13,685 bases of DNA from Candidatus Daviesbacteria bacterium RIFCSPLOWO2_02_FULL_41_8 (GTDB taxonomy: Bacteria > Patescibacteriota > Microgenomatia > Daviesbacterales > UBA10151): contig MFDZ01000063.1 of assembly GCA_001777455.1 (NCBI GenBank), positions 14,092-27,776 on the forward strand, read 5' to 3'. This document shows, piece by piece, positions 1 through 6,998 of this stretch. Under the pieces are notes generated by a model. The model worked only from the letters and a program-made list of their open reading frames with translations, made no database searches and was not told the origin of the DNA. A program made the translations under genes and the position numbers. Position 1 is the first letter of the stretch, and each line of letters begins with the position of its first letter.

Positions 1-1
1 T

Positions 2-1291
2 AGGCCCTCTTATACACCAGTAAATTATGACGGTCAATTCCACGGTCCGGTTCAGATGCGGTATGCCCTGGGTAATTCTTATAATATTCCGGCTGTAAAA
101 AACCTGGCAATGGTGGGAGTGAAGGACGTTTTGGACTTAGGTTTTAAAATGGGAATAACCACTTGGGAGCCATCAGAAGAAAATGTAAATGCAGTCGGCT
201 TATCCCTTGTTTTGGGCGGCAAAGAGGTCAGACTATTGGATTTAGTTTCTGCCTATTCGGTATTTGCCAACCAGGGCCGTCAGTTTGACCCGACTTCTAT
301 CTTAAAGGTGACTGACAGTAAAGGCAAAACCTTGTTTGAATTCCGCCAGACCGAAGGGCGGAAAATTATTGATCCGGGTATTGCTTTTATTATTTCCGAC
401 ATTTTGGCGGATAACGGAGCCAGAACTGCCGCTTTCGGATCAAATTCTGTTTTAAATATTCCCGGTAAGACAGTGGCGGTAAAAACCGGAACCACTGATC
501 AGAAAAGAGATAATTGGACAGTGGGCTTTACTCCCTCGGTAGCTGCGGGAATTTGGGTGGGTAATAATGATAATTCAGTGATGAGTCCGGTAGTGGCCTC
601 CGGAGTGACAGGCGCCTCCCCGATTTGGAATAAGATCATGCAGGCGGCGCTGGCGGGAAAACAAAATGAACCGTTTGAAAAGCCGGCAAATGTTATTCAG
701 GCCGAAGTGGATGGCTTAATGACGGGCAGGCCGCATGGCGGTTCTCCAACCCGGAGAGAATATTTTGTAGCTGGAACTGAACCCAAAGGAGAATCAGGTA
801 CATATCAAAGGCAAAAAGTCTGCAAGAGTAATCCGCACAGGTTGGCAAACGACGGCGAAGACTCCGAAGAAAAAGATGTGGTGGTTCTGCAGGAGAATGA
901 CCCGACCGGAGCTAACAAGTGGCAGACAGGAATAGATCAATGGGTTCTGACTGCTCCCAATCCCCTTCTGGTTGGGGCTACCAGAGGTTGCTCCGGTGTG
1001 CCGGGCTTTACTGCCGGAACAGGTGGAGTAATTGAAATTGTTAATGTCGGTAACGGGGCAAATGTGCCGCGGGTATTTGATGTTTTAGCCAGGGCTAACT
1101 CACCTGCCGGAGTGAAAAAAGTTATCTGGTTGATAGACGGGGCACAGAAGTCTTCTCAGACAACGGAGCCTTTTGCCCTGCATGTGGAATTCCCGGTCGG
1201 AGACAAAGGCTCGCATACAATTACAGTCACGCTGGAAGATAACAATGGTGGGATATTCTCCAGTTCAATTGGAGTGACAGTCAGTTTGTAA
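2..1291 (+). CDS. Class A penicillin-binding protein (PBP1A-like), C-terminal part, 5' end outside window
   Basis: The reading frame is open from base 2, and the residues before the first in-window Met (nt 56) already match the PBP1A transpeptidase (PVNYDGQFHGPV), so the true start lies left of the window. About 429 residues are visible. SYN at fragment residues 26-28 is the SxN motif and KTG at 161-163 (nt 482-490) is the third transpeptidase motif; the SxxK serine lies upstream and is not seen. The last ~90 residues form a beta-rich Ig-like tail (VIEIVNVGNG to GVTVSL), common on PBP1A-type enzymes. Family role: glycan polymerisation and peptide cross-linking of peptidoglycan on the outer face of the membrane. 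It converges on pheT, with only 4 nt between the two stop codons and no terminator visible. The glycosyltransferase domain cannot be confirmed from this window. Confidence 0.93.
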   Translation, partial: RPSYTPVNYDGQFHGPVQMRYALGNSYNIPAVKNLAMVGVKDVLDLGFKMGITTWEPSEENVNAVGLSLVLGGKEVRLLDLVSAYSVFANQGRQFDPTSILKVTDSKGKTLFEFRQTEGRKIIDPGIAFIISDILADNGARTAAFGSNSVLNIPGKTVAVKTGTTDQKRDNWTVGFTPSVAAGIWVGNNDNSVMSPVVASGVTGASPIWNKIMQAALAGKQNEPFEKPANVIQAEVDGLMTGRPHGGSPTRREYFVAGTEPKGESGTYQRQKVCKSNPHRLANDGEDSEEKDVVVLQENDPTGANKWQTGIDQWVLTAPNPLLVGATRGCSGVPGFTAGTGGVIEIVNVGNGANVPRVFDVLARANSPAGVKKVIWLIDGAQKSSQTTEPFALHVEFPVGDKGSHTITVTLEDNNGGIFSSSIGVTVSL

Positions 1292-1295
1292 AACC

Positions 1296-3008
1296 CTAAA
1301 TTTTAATTTCTAAAACTGCCACTCGTTTTTCAATTCCGAATTTATTAGCAATTCGTGGGTGGATTTCGGCGACAAAGCCAACTTCTTTCCCATCTTTTTC
1401 TAATGTAGCAAATCTGGTGGGATGAAAGTATTCGTTTCCATCTGGTTTTCCACCTCCGAGGAGCCAGGGCTCACCTCGGAGGTGTTTTAATGCTTCTTGG
1501 GCAATTTGGTAAAGTTCAGGAGTCGGATCGGTTGAATCTTTGGCTAAAAGCATGGACAGACGGTACTCCTCTTGTAACTGCGGTTTTGCCTGATATGCCT
1601 TGCCAATTTCAAAAACTACCACTTCTTTAAAGTATTTTAAATTCTCGGCTGTTTTTTCCAACAGGTTTGGCCAAATATCATTCCTTAAATATTCTGTCTC
1701 TGACGAGATGGGGTTGGCAATCTTAACTAAATCGTTAATCGTTAATCGTAAGCAAAGCTTGCGATCTGACGATCTTAAATCGTTAATCGTTTTGGAAGAA
1801 TAGAAAGAATAGGTTTGCACCTCAGTTAGCCCAAGTCCTACAAGTTTAGTTTTTAGATTATAAAGAAGGTCGAACAATGACTGATCGATTTTCTCAGGTA
1901 GTTTACCCCGAAGTTTCTGAGGGGGGATTTTTTCATAGCCATACATCCTGGCTACCTCTTCAATCAAATCCGCTTCGATTTCGATATCTAGTCTCCAGTA
2001 CGGCACAGTGACTTCCCAAACTACGTTCCCACTCGTCATGTGGGAAGCTAGTTTAAATCCTATTTTGTTGAGAAATAACTCTACGTCTGTGGGTGGGATA
2101 TCTATACCAATCAAGGAATTTATTTTTTCCTGGGTTAAGATAACTACTTTTTCTTTTTCTTCCAGGTTGTCTACTATAGAAATAGCCTCAAGTTTACCTC
2201 CCAGCTCCTGATACATACCAATAAGCGCATTTAGTGCCTGGAAGGCCCTGGTTTTGGTTAAACCGTGCAGAAAACGGGTGCTGGCTTCTGACGGCAAAGC
2301 TAGCCTATTCGCCGTTTTTCGGATGGTCTTGGGGTCAAAAATGGCCACTTCCAGAAGTATTTCGGTAGTTGTGTCTGTTATTTCACTTTCTTTGCCACCC
2401 ATCACTCCGGCCAGGCCAATGGGACCATCGCCATCAGTAATTAACAAGTCTGTTTCAGTGAAATTCCTAATTTTTCCATCCAAAGTGGTCATCCTTTCAT
2501 CTTTTTGGGCAAGTCTTACTCCTACGCTTCCTTTTACTTTCGCGGCATCAAATGCGTGTGAGGGTTGGCCGTATTCCAACATAACCAGGTTAGTAACATC
2601 GGCAATATTATTGACTGTCCTGATTCCGGAATCTATGAGCTTTTTTACCCATTTTTTTGATGAAGGTTCAACTTTTAACCCAGTAATTTTGGCAATACAA
2701 TAAAGCGGTGAAAGCTCTTGGTCTCCCACTTTAACCGGTGTTTCGGGTAAATTCTGTCCCATCCAAATGTACTCATTTTCCTTAGGTTCCGAAAAAGTAA
2801 CTTTCGAGTCAGTAATGGCAGTTATCTCGTAAGCTACTCCTCGCATAGACAAAAGATCTGCCCGGTTGTAGCCTTTCATATCCAGCTCGATGAAATCATG
2901 GGTAATTTCTTTGGTGCCAATCGTACGAAGAGGCAGGAGGCGAATTACCTCATCAATAGGTGCTTTTAGGTCAACTAATTCTTTGAGCCAGTCAATAGAT
3001 ATTTTCAT
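1296..3008 (-). CDS. pheT: Phenylalanyl-tRNA synthetase beta subunit, short form
   Basis: 570 aa against roughly 800 for typical bacterial PheT. The protein begins MKISIDWLKELV and runs almost directly into the B1 region (ELDMKGYNRADLLSMRGVAYEI), so the EMAP-type tRNA-binding insertion is absent. The B3/B4 region (NIADVTNLVMLEYGQPSHAFD) and B5 region (DIEIEADLIEEVARMYGYEKIP) follow. It stops after a HPRIANKFGIEKRVAVLEI segment, so the C-terminal FDX-ACB domain is also absent. Family role: with PheS it charges tRNA-Phe in the cytoplasm, and the B3/B4 region edits mischarged Tyr-tRNA. The start overlaps the pheS stop by one base (TAATG) behind a GGAG Shine-Dalgarno, indicating translational coupling. 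Two foreign-looking inserts are in frame: a repeat tract at residues ~406-427 and a 34-bp palindrome at ~509-520. Both keep the frame open, so the gene looks functional. Confidence 0.96.
   Translation of the reverse strand: MKISIDWLKELVDLKAPIDEVIRLLPLRTIGTKEITHDFIELDMKGYNRADLLSMRGVAYEITAITDSKVTFSEPKENEYIWMGQNLPETPVKVGDQELSPLYCIAKITGLKVEPSSKKWVKKLIDSGIRTVNNIADVTNLVMLEYGQPSHAFDAAKVKGSVGVRLAQKDERMTTLDGKIRNFTETDLLITDGDGPIGLAGVMGGKESEITDTTTEILLEVAIFDPKTIRKTANRLALPSEASTRFLHGLTKTRAFQALNALIGMYQELGGKLEAISIVDNLEEKEKVVILTQEKINSLIGIDIPPTDVELFLNKIGFKLASHMTSGNVVWEVTVPYWRLDIEIEADLIEEVARMYGYEKIPPQKLRGKLPEKIDQSLFDLLYNLKTKLVGLGLTEVQTYSFYSSKTINDLRSSDRKLCLRLTINDLVKIANPISSETEYLRNDIWPNLLEKTAENLKYFKEVVVFEIGKAYQAKPQLQEEYRLSMLLAKDSTDPTPELYQIAQEALKHLRGEPWLLGGGKPDGNEYFHPTRFATLEKDGKEVGFVAEIHPRIANKFGIEKRVAVLEIKI
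1451..1484. repeat. 34-bp palindromic repeat, copy 1, inside pheT
   Basis: Same 11-bp arms as the 4919-4952 copy, 30 of 34 bases identical, located within the coding sequence of pheT. It encodes roughly residues 509-520 (LRGEPWLLGGG), close to the truncated C-terminus. The length is not a multiple of three, so either pheT adapted around it or the insertion also changed flanking bases. Confidence 0.85.
1728..1791. repeat. In-frame repeat tract in pheT (7-bp units with hairpin core)
   Basis: A 16-bp sequence (taaatcgttaatcgtt) occurs at 1728-1743 and again at 1776-1791, exactly 48 bp apart, which is a multiple of three. Within it the unit AATCGTT recurs with a 7-bp period. Between the copies is an imperfect hairpin built on AAGC/GCTT. 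It encodes the odd stretch at residues ~406-427 (INDL...INDL). Confidence 0.75.
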
Positions 3009-4054
3009 TAAAACTTCTCCAAAAATCTAAGATCTCCGCTTAGAAAAGAACGGACGTCCTCAATGCCATATTTGAGCATAGCCACTCTCAAGGGTCCAAA
3101 CCCCCAGGCGATACCTGAATACTCATTCGGATCAATTCCCCCGTTTTTTAAAACAGTCGGGTGGATCATGCCGGCTCCGGCCAACTCCAACCAGCCCGCT
3201 CCGCCGCAAACCCTGCAACCCTTGCCTTTGCAAAAAAGGCAGAGTCCGTCCACTCCGGCTCCCGGTTCAACAAAAGGATAGTATTTAGGCCGCATTCTGG
3301 CTTTAATGTCTTTACCTAAAATAGTCTTTAGGAAATATTCAGAGAGATATTGCAAATTAGCCATGTTAACTTTTTTGTCTACATAAACAATTTCAAATTG
3401 ATCCAAGGTGTGTTCGTGCCTGGCATCAACAGCTTCATAACGGAAACAACGGCCGATGCTCATGATCCGCAGCGGTGTTCCCAACTGCTTCATAGCCCTG
3501 ATTTGGGAATTAGAGGTATGGGTCCTAAGCAGCATCCTGCCTGGTTGGGATCCTAAGTTGTAAGGGTCAAGGTAGAAGGTATCCCAGAGGTTCCTGGCCG
3601 GGTGACCTTCCGGAATATTTAAGACTTCAAAGTTATAGTAATCACTGTCAATATGCGGGGCATCAAATTGCTGAAAGCCTAATTTTTCAAAAGCTTCGAT
3701 AGTTTCCTGCAAAAGTTGGGTTAAAGGATGCAAATGGCCTTTTCTTTCCTTAGCTTGCAACTTCGGGAGTTGCAGGCTAAACTTTTCCGTTTCCAGTTTT
3801 TTGTAAGACTCTTCCCGGACTTCGTTTCTTCTCTCTTCAATGGCTTTTTCCAGTTCAATTTTGACTTGGTTAAACAAAGGGCCGACGATCTTTTTATCTT
3901 CTACGGATAGACTGGAAAAATCTTTGGGAAGTAGAGTTATTTCTCCGGTTTTGCCAAAAAGCGCCAAAAAAACCTCATCCAGCTCTTTTAAAGTTTGAGC
4001 TTGTTGGATTCTGTTTTGATATTCAGTTTTAATCTTTTCTATTCTTTCTTCCAT
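3008..4054 (-). CDS. pheS: Phenylalanyl-tRNA synthetase alpha subunit
   Basis: 348 aa, the normal length. An N-terminal coiled-coil arm (residues ~1-100) precedes the class II catalytic core: motif 1 near GHLHPLTQ, motif 2 region LLRTHTSNSQIRAM with GRCFRYEAVDARHEHTLDQFE, and motif 3 GFGPLRVAMLKYGIEDVRSF. A CxxC-x4-CxxC cluster (CLFCKGKGCRVC) precedes GWLELAGAGMIHP; this Cys-rich insertion is seen in many bacterial PheS. Role: activation of phenylalanine and aminoacylation of tRNA-Phe as an alpha2beta2 complex with PheT. The gene lies 46 nt downstream of the T-box-controlled 173-aa gene with no terminator between, so read-through is expected. A promoter-like TTGAGA-17-TATGTT pair also sits immediately upstream. 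No Shine-Dalgarno is visible before the ATG. Confidence 0.97.
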   Translation of the reverse strand: MEERIEKIKTEYQNRIQQAQTLKELDEVFLALFGKTGEITLLPKDFSSLSVEDKKIVGPLFNQVKIELEKAIEERRNEVREESYKKLETEKFSLQLPKLQAKERKGHLHPLTQLLQETIEAFEKLGFQQFDAPHIDSDYYNFEVLNIPEGHPARNLWDTFYLDPYNLGSQPGRMLLRTHTSNSQIRAMKQLGTPLRIMSIGRCFRYEAVDARHEHTLDQFEIVYVDKKVNMANLQYLSEYFLKTILGKDIKARMRPKYYPFVEPGAGVDGLCLFCKGKGCRVCGGAGWLELAGAGMIHPTVLKNGGIDPNEYSGIAWGFGPLRVAMLKYGIEDVRSFLSGDLRFLEKF

Positions 4055-4066
4055 AGCTTTGATTTT

Positions 4067-4095
4067 AACATACTAACTTTTTTTTAAAATCTCAA
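4067..4095 (-). promoter_or_regulatory. Possible internal promoter for pheST
   Basis: TTGAGA (4090-4095) and TATGTT (4067-4072) are separated by exactly 17 nt in the short gap after the upstream gene's stop. The -10 ends 12 nt before the pheS ATG, so a transcript from here would have only a few bases of leader. If it is active, pheST would be only partly under T-box control. This is sequence match only. Confidence 0.4.
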
Positions 4096-4100
4096 TCTTT

Positions 4101-4622
4101 TTATCTCTTTTCTGCTTTAAGACAGACTTTATTCCAGTGCCTCCAGTTAACAAGTGCCACCATTACTCTACTTGGATCTACTCGAAGAAGCACTGGAGGG
4201 CAATAATCAGGATACCAGTGCCTTTGTACATGATGGCCAATATCTTCATCTAAGTACCAAGATACAATAGGTTGGTCAAGCTGCAATATTAGCCTTTCAG
4301 TATCACTGAGCTGTTGTAATGCAAGACCTCTTCTATTAACAGTTAAGTTTCTAATACCCCACACTTTACTGTCTAAAATAAGTGGCCAAGACTTTTGGCT
4401 AACAATATCACTTCGATAAGCCAAAGTTTTATCGGATTCATCTATTTGATATTTAGGATATTTTGGTGCTACTTTAGATAGATCGATATCCAATTTAGTA
4501 CCATCAGGTAATATGTAAATTCCACTATGATCTCTAAGATGAACTTTCATCTTCTCTCCAACAACTTGAGTTCTCTCGTTGGTATGTCTTCCTCGAATGA
4601 TACTTTCTATACTTAAATTCAT
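4101..4622 (-). CDS. Unknown 173-aa protein, first gene after the T-box
   Basis: I do not recognise this protein. The frame is open further upstream (to 4754), but that stretch lies inside the T-box and its terminator, so the start is placed at the ATG at 4622 (MNLSIESIIRG), which follows a GAAAGG-type Shine-Dalgarno by about 10 nt. The product is mixed alpha/beta in appearance with no signal peptide or membrane segment. Notable parts are a Gly/Asp-rich turn region (GIYILPDGTKLDIDL, ~33-47) and a His/Trp/Tyr-rich stretch (HHVQRHWYPDYC) near residues 128-139, which could bind metal or nucleic acid, though nothing confirms this. It is the first gene downstream of a complete T-box and is followed after 46 nt by pheS. 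A link to phenylalanine or translation is inferred from context only. Confidence 0.75.
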   Translation of the reverse strand: MNLSIESIIRGRHTNERTQVVGEKMKVHLRDHSGIYILPDGTKLDIDLSKVAPKYPKYQIDESDKTLAYRSDIVSQKSWPLILDSKVWGIRNLTVNRRGLALQQLSDTERLILQLDQPIVSWYLDEDIGHHVQRHWYPDYCPPVLLRVDPSRVMVALVNWRHWNKVCLKAEKR

Positions 4623-4649
4623 TTTCTCACAACCTTTCTTTTGGGCATT

Positions 4650-4697
4650 AAAAAAGCCCGTATCCGTCTTCCAATCACTTGAAAAACAAATACGGGC
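4650..4697 (-). terminator. Regulatory intrinsic terminator of the T-box
   Basis: An 8-bp stem, GCCCGTAT (4690-4697) with ATACGGGC (4656-4663), is followed on the minus strand by a T run (4650-4655). It ends 28 nt before the ATG of the downstream gene, so it must be conditional. Its 5' arm overlaps the antiterminator. Confidence 0.92.
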
Positions 4698-4856
4698 GCT
4701 TTTGCGCGGTACCACCGTAAAATTGTACTTATCCTTGCTCCACTTTCGTGACACAAGTTTGTTCTATAACGGAAACTTCCGGACAAGACTACTTTTAGTT
4801 CACCTTGTCAGCTCACAGGGGAATCTTTCCTGATCAACGCTTTTCAAATATTTAAT
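4650..4856 (-). ncRNA. T-box leader (amino-acid/tRNA-sensing riboswitch)
   Basis: Read on the minus strand, the leader has the hallmarks of a T-box. A stem I region opens near 4841 with GATCAGGAA, followed by GTGAGCTG resembling the AG-bulge segment. A stem III hairpin (4731-4755) closes on a GAAA tetraloop. The T-box bulge TGGTACC (4708-4714) is flanked by a TACGG/CCGTA lower stem and a GCGC-AAAA-GCGC upper stem, a textbook antiterminator. The competing terminator GCCCGTAT/ATACGGGC followed by six T (4650-4697) reuses the CCGTA strand, so the two folds exclude each other. Uncharged cognate tRNA should stabilise the antiterminator. The specifier cannot be fixed by eye. A TTC (Phe) triplet in the 3' side of stem I (4772-4774) fits the downstream pheST, but other triplets are possible. 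Confidence 0.93.
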
Positions 4857-4865
4857 TGTAAGAAT

Positions 4866-4893
4866 AGTATATCACAAAAATTTAAGTTGTCAA
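4866..4893 (-). promoter_or_regulatory. Promoter of the T-box transcript
   Basis: A perfect -35 TTGACA (4888-4893) and a 5/6 -10 TATACT (4866-4871) are spaced 16 nt apart. The predicted start near 4859 is just ahead of stem I, which is where T-box transcripts begin. Confidence 0.8.
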
Positions 4894-4918
4894 CTATAGG
4901 GCATCGGTTTCTTCGTCA

Positions 4919-4952
4919 CACCTCCGAGGAGTCAAAGCCCACCTCGGAGGTG
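4919..4952. repeat. 34-bp palindromic repeat, copy 2
   Basis: CACCTCCGAGG and CCTCGGAGGTG arms (11 bp, perfect) flank a 12-nt centre. It differs at only 4 of 34 positions from the copy inside pheT (1451-1484). It lies between the PIG-L stop and the T-box promoter and has no T run on either side, so it is not a standard intrinsic terminator. Confidence 0.85.
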
Positions 4953-4961
4953 AAACTGGGA

Positions 4962-5675
4962 TTAATTGGGTTTACGGAGGGTGATTCGGATGAAGCCTTC
5001 GGCGAATTTTAGTTTTGGCTTGGCTTTTTGACCGGCCATTTTATTCATTCCCCTAATCATTTCCGTAAATTTCTTAATGTCATTAAATTGGCTTTTGTGG
5101 CAAGCCAGGGCTTTCAATTTTTTATCTATTGTTTCGGAGATATCCACAAAATAATTAGCTTTGCCGAAGCTCATGATTAAAAGTTCTTCCACTACATGAG
5201 GCTCTAAGCCTTCGTCTAAAAGTTCAGGAAATGTCCGGGCATTGCGGGCAAAAGGATAGACGCAGTCCATAGTAGCCTCGCCTGATTTGCGGTGATCGGG
5301 GTGATTTATAAACATCCGGTCGGCGTCATAAAAAAGTGTCGGATCCCAGCAAATAACGGTTGTGGGTTTAATTTGCCGGATAATTTTAACTATTTGCTTG
5401 CGAAGTGCCGGGGTATTTTCCAACTCCCCATCCACGAAATCTAAAAAGAAAACCTGTTTTACTCCCATCAGGTCAGCGGCTTCTTGTTGCTCTGCCTGTC
5501 TTATTTTAATTAGTTCCCGGTTGGGGATTTTTGCGTCTTCCGACCCTTTACTGCCGTCGGTGAGGACTAAATAGAAAGCATCGGCGCCTTCCTTGACAAA
5601 TTTGGCAACTGTACCCGAACAGCCGATATCAATATCATCAGGGTGCGCCCCGATTGCTAAAATTATTTGTTTCAT
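4962..5675 (-). CDS. PIG-L/LmbE-family N-acetylglucosaminyl deacetylase
   Basis: 237 aa, normal for the family. The zinc site is explicit: HPDD at residues 11-14 (AIGAHPDDIDIGCSG) and HPDH at 125-128 (NHPDHRKSG). The fold opens with the expected beta strand (KQIILAIGA) and the conserved LTDGSKGS loop. Members hydrolyse an N-acetyl group from GlcNAc-type sugars; the actual substrate here cannot be told. No signal peptide, so cytoplasmic. It follows rplT on the same strand but is separated from it by a 98-bp palindromic repeat ending 7 nt before the ATG, and no Shine-Dalgarno is visible. Expression may depend on read-through from the ribosomal genes or on sequences within the repeat. Confidence 0.92.
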   Translation of the reverse strand: MKQIILAIGAHPDDIDIGCSGTVAKFVKEGADAFYLVLTDGSKGSEDAKIPNRELIKIRQAEQQEAADLMGVKQVFFLDFVDGELENTPALRKQIVKIIRQIKPTTVICWDPTLFYDADRMFINHPDHRKSGEATMDCVYPFARNARTFPELLDEGLEPHVVEELLIMSFGKANYFVDISETIDKKLKALACHKSQFNDIKKFTEMIRGMNKMAGQKAKPKLKFAEGFIRITLRKPN

Positions 5676-5682
5676 ATTTTAT

Positions 5683-5780
5683 TGTCATTCCGAACAAAGT
5701 GAGGAATCTTCCATGGTCGGAAAACTGATCGAAGTGGAAGATTGCCACGTCGCTCATTGCACTCGCTCCTCGCAATGACA
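5683..5780. repeat. Palindromic repeat family (TGTCATT...AATGACA), copy A
   Basis: Bounded by TGTCATT and AATGACA, with internal inverted segments (gaggaatcttcc / ggaagattgcc, and a GCTC...GCTC-type right side). It resembles copies at 6896-6980 and 11753-11821. It sits between rplT and the PIG-L start. Confidence 0.85.
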
Positions 5781-5800
5781 AGAGAAGATTGAGGATGACT

Positions 5801-6148
5801 CTACTTTGTCACTTCGGCAACGCTTTGTTTAAAGTCATCAATGTTGTTAACTGCCAACTCGGCCAGAATTTTTCTGTCAAGCAAAATATTTTTTGTTTTT
5901 AATCCGGCAATAAATTTGGAATAACTTAAACCCTCATTTCGGACTGCGTTGCCGAGTTGGACAATCCACAGCCTTCTCATATCTCTCTTTCTAAGTTTCC
6001 TGCCGGCAAAGGCATATTCTCCGGCATGCAGGAGAGAAGATTTTGCTTCCTTGATATTTTTGCTCCTACCCCCCCGGTGACCCTTGGTTAATTCCAAAAC
6101 CTTTTTGTGTTTTCTGTGAGATGTTACGCCCCTTTTAACTCTTGCCAT
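5801..6148 (-). CDS. rplT: 50S ribosomal protein L20
   Basis: 115 aa, the usual length. It begins MARVKRGVTSHRKHKKVLELTKGHRGGRSK and contains the L20 core AGRKLRKRDMRRLWIVQLGNAVR, then YSKFIAGL and a C-terminal LAELAVNN segment. L20 binds 23S rRNA early in 50S assembly; in several bacteria it also represses the infC-rpmI-rplT operon by binding mRNA. A GGTGATC Shine-Dalgarno lies upstream. The gene starts one base after the rpmI stop, in the conserved infC-rpmI-rplT order. Confidence 0.98.
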   Translation of the reverse strand: MARVKRGVTSHRKHKKVLELTKGHRGGRSKNIKEAKSSLLHAGEYAFAGRKLRKRDMRRLWIVQLGNAVRNEGLSYSKFIAGLKTKNILLDRKILAELAVNNIDDFKQSVAEVTK

Positions 6149-6149
6149 A

Positions 6150-6347
6150 TTAAAGCCCGATCACCTTTCTTAAAGTTTTTGCTTCACCATGAAAGAAAAC
6201 GCTGGTTTTTTTCTGCCGGTTTAGGGCATTTTTGCTTTTGTTTCTTTTCAGGTGGCCGGAGCCAAATTGGTGTTTGCGTAGCATTTTACCGCTTGAGGTA
6301 ATTTTGACTCTTTTAAGTACTGATTTATTTGTTTTCTGTTTCGGCAT
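6150..6347 (-). CDS. rpmI: 50S ribosomal protein L35
   Basis: 65 aa, standard for L35. MPKQKTNKSVLKRVKITSSGK followed by a basic HLKRNKSKNALNRQKK stretch. It is a small structural component of the 50S subunit. It has a purine-rich AAGGAAAA Shine-Dalgarno and overlaps the 3' end of infC by 23 nt, so translation of the two is likely coupled. Confidence 0.97.
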   Translation of the reverse strand: MPKQKTNKSVLKRVKITSSGKMLRKHQFGSGHLKRNKSKNALNRQKKTSVFFHGEAKTLRKVIGL

Positions 6348-6864
6348 TTTGTTTTCCTTTTCCTTTTCCGACTATCATTGATAACTTTCTTCCTTCCATT
6401 TTCGGGTCCCGCTCAACCGCTACTTTATCCCCCAATAATGTCAAAGCCTCCTGCAGGACTTTATAACCTATATCCTGATGGGCCATCTCCCTGCCTTTAA
6501 ACTTCACTGTTAATTTAACTTTGTGACCCTCTTTCAAAAACTCCTCGGTCCGGTTCAATCTGACCATAAGGTCGTGATCGGCAATCCTGGGAGACAACCA
6601 TAGCTCTTTCAATTCTCCGGCGGAAGTCCCTTTCCTTGATGCCCGTTCCTTTTTATTTTCGTCATAGCGAAACTTTTGAAAGTCGGCAATTTTAGCTACC
6701 GGCGGATCAACATTAGGGGCGATCTCTATCAGATCCTGCCCTAATTCTTTAGCTTTCACCAATGCTTCCGATCTGGTTAAAACTCCCAACTGTTCCCCTT
6801 TGGAGTCTATAATCCGCAGATTCGGAGCTTGGATATGCTCGTTTAATCTATAGAACTTGGCCAG
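6325..6864 (-). CDS. infC: Translation initiation factor IF-3, with probable CUG start
   Basis: The IF-3 N-terminus (RLNEHIQAPNLRIIDSKGEQLGVLTRSEAL) extends upstream of the first conventional start (TTG at 6789), so that codon cannot be the start. Reading back, the first in-frame stop is TAA at 6865-6867 and the next codon is CTG at 6862-6864, placed 8 nt after a strong AAGGAG (6873-6878). Starting there gives 179 aa, the normal IF-3 length, beginning (M)AKFYRLNEH. The C-terminal domain shows VKLTVKFKGREMAHQDIG. IF-3 binds the 30S subunit and rejects poor start codons; in Escherichia coli infC itself starts with the rare AUU, giving autoregulation. A CUG start fits the same logic. The gene follows thrS and overlaps rpmI. 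Confidence 0.95.
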   Translation of the reverse strand: MAKFYRLNEHIQAPNLRIIDSKGEQLGVLTRSEALVKAKELGQDLIEIAPNVDPPVAKIADFQKFRYDENKKERASRKGTSAGELKELWLSPRIADHDLMVRLNRTEEFLKEGHKVKLTVKFKGREMAHQDIGYKVLQEALTLLGDKVAVERDPKMEGRKLSMIVGKGKGKQNAETENK

Positions 6865-6895
6865 TTAATTGACTCCTTTTGGCATACTTTAAAAT

Positions 6896-6980
6896 TGTCA
6901 TTCCGAGGGATGCACCAGACGGTGCGTCCCGTGGGAATCTTGATTAATTAAGATTGCCACGCTAATCGCTCGCAATGACA
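6896..6980. repeat. Palindromic repeat family (TGTCATT...AATGACA), copy B
   Basis: Bounded by TGTCATT and AATGACA like copy A, with GGGAATCTTGATT...AAGATTGCC inside. It fills most of the gap between the thrS stop and the infC Shine-Dalgarno, ending 17 nt before the latter. Confidence 0.85.
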
Positions 6981-6998
6981 GACAGATATTACCACAAA

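Noticed and set aside
2254..2703. 149-aa plus-strand frame opposite pheT
   Set aside because: It is antisense to a clearly conserved synthetase sequence and has no start signals.
4623..4754. Longer N-terminus for the 173-aa gene
   Set aside because: This would translate through the T-box bulge and terminator; the ATG at 4622 has its own Shine-Dalgarno.
4919..4952. Palindrome as terminator of the PIG-L gene
   Set aside because: No T run follows on either strand, and the same sequence occurs inside pheT, so it is better seen as a repeat element.
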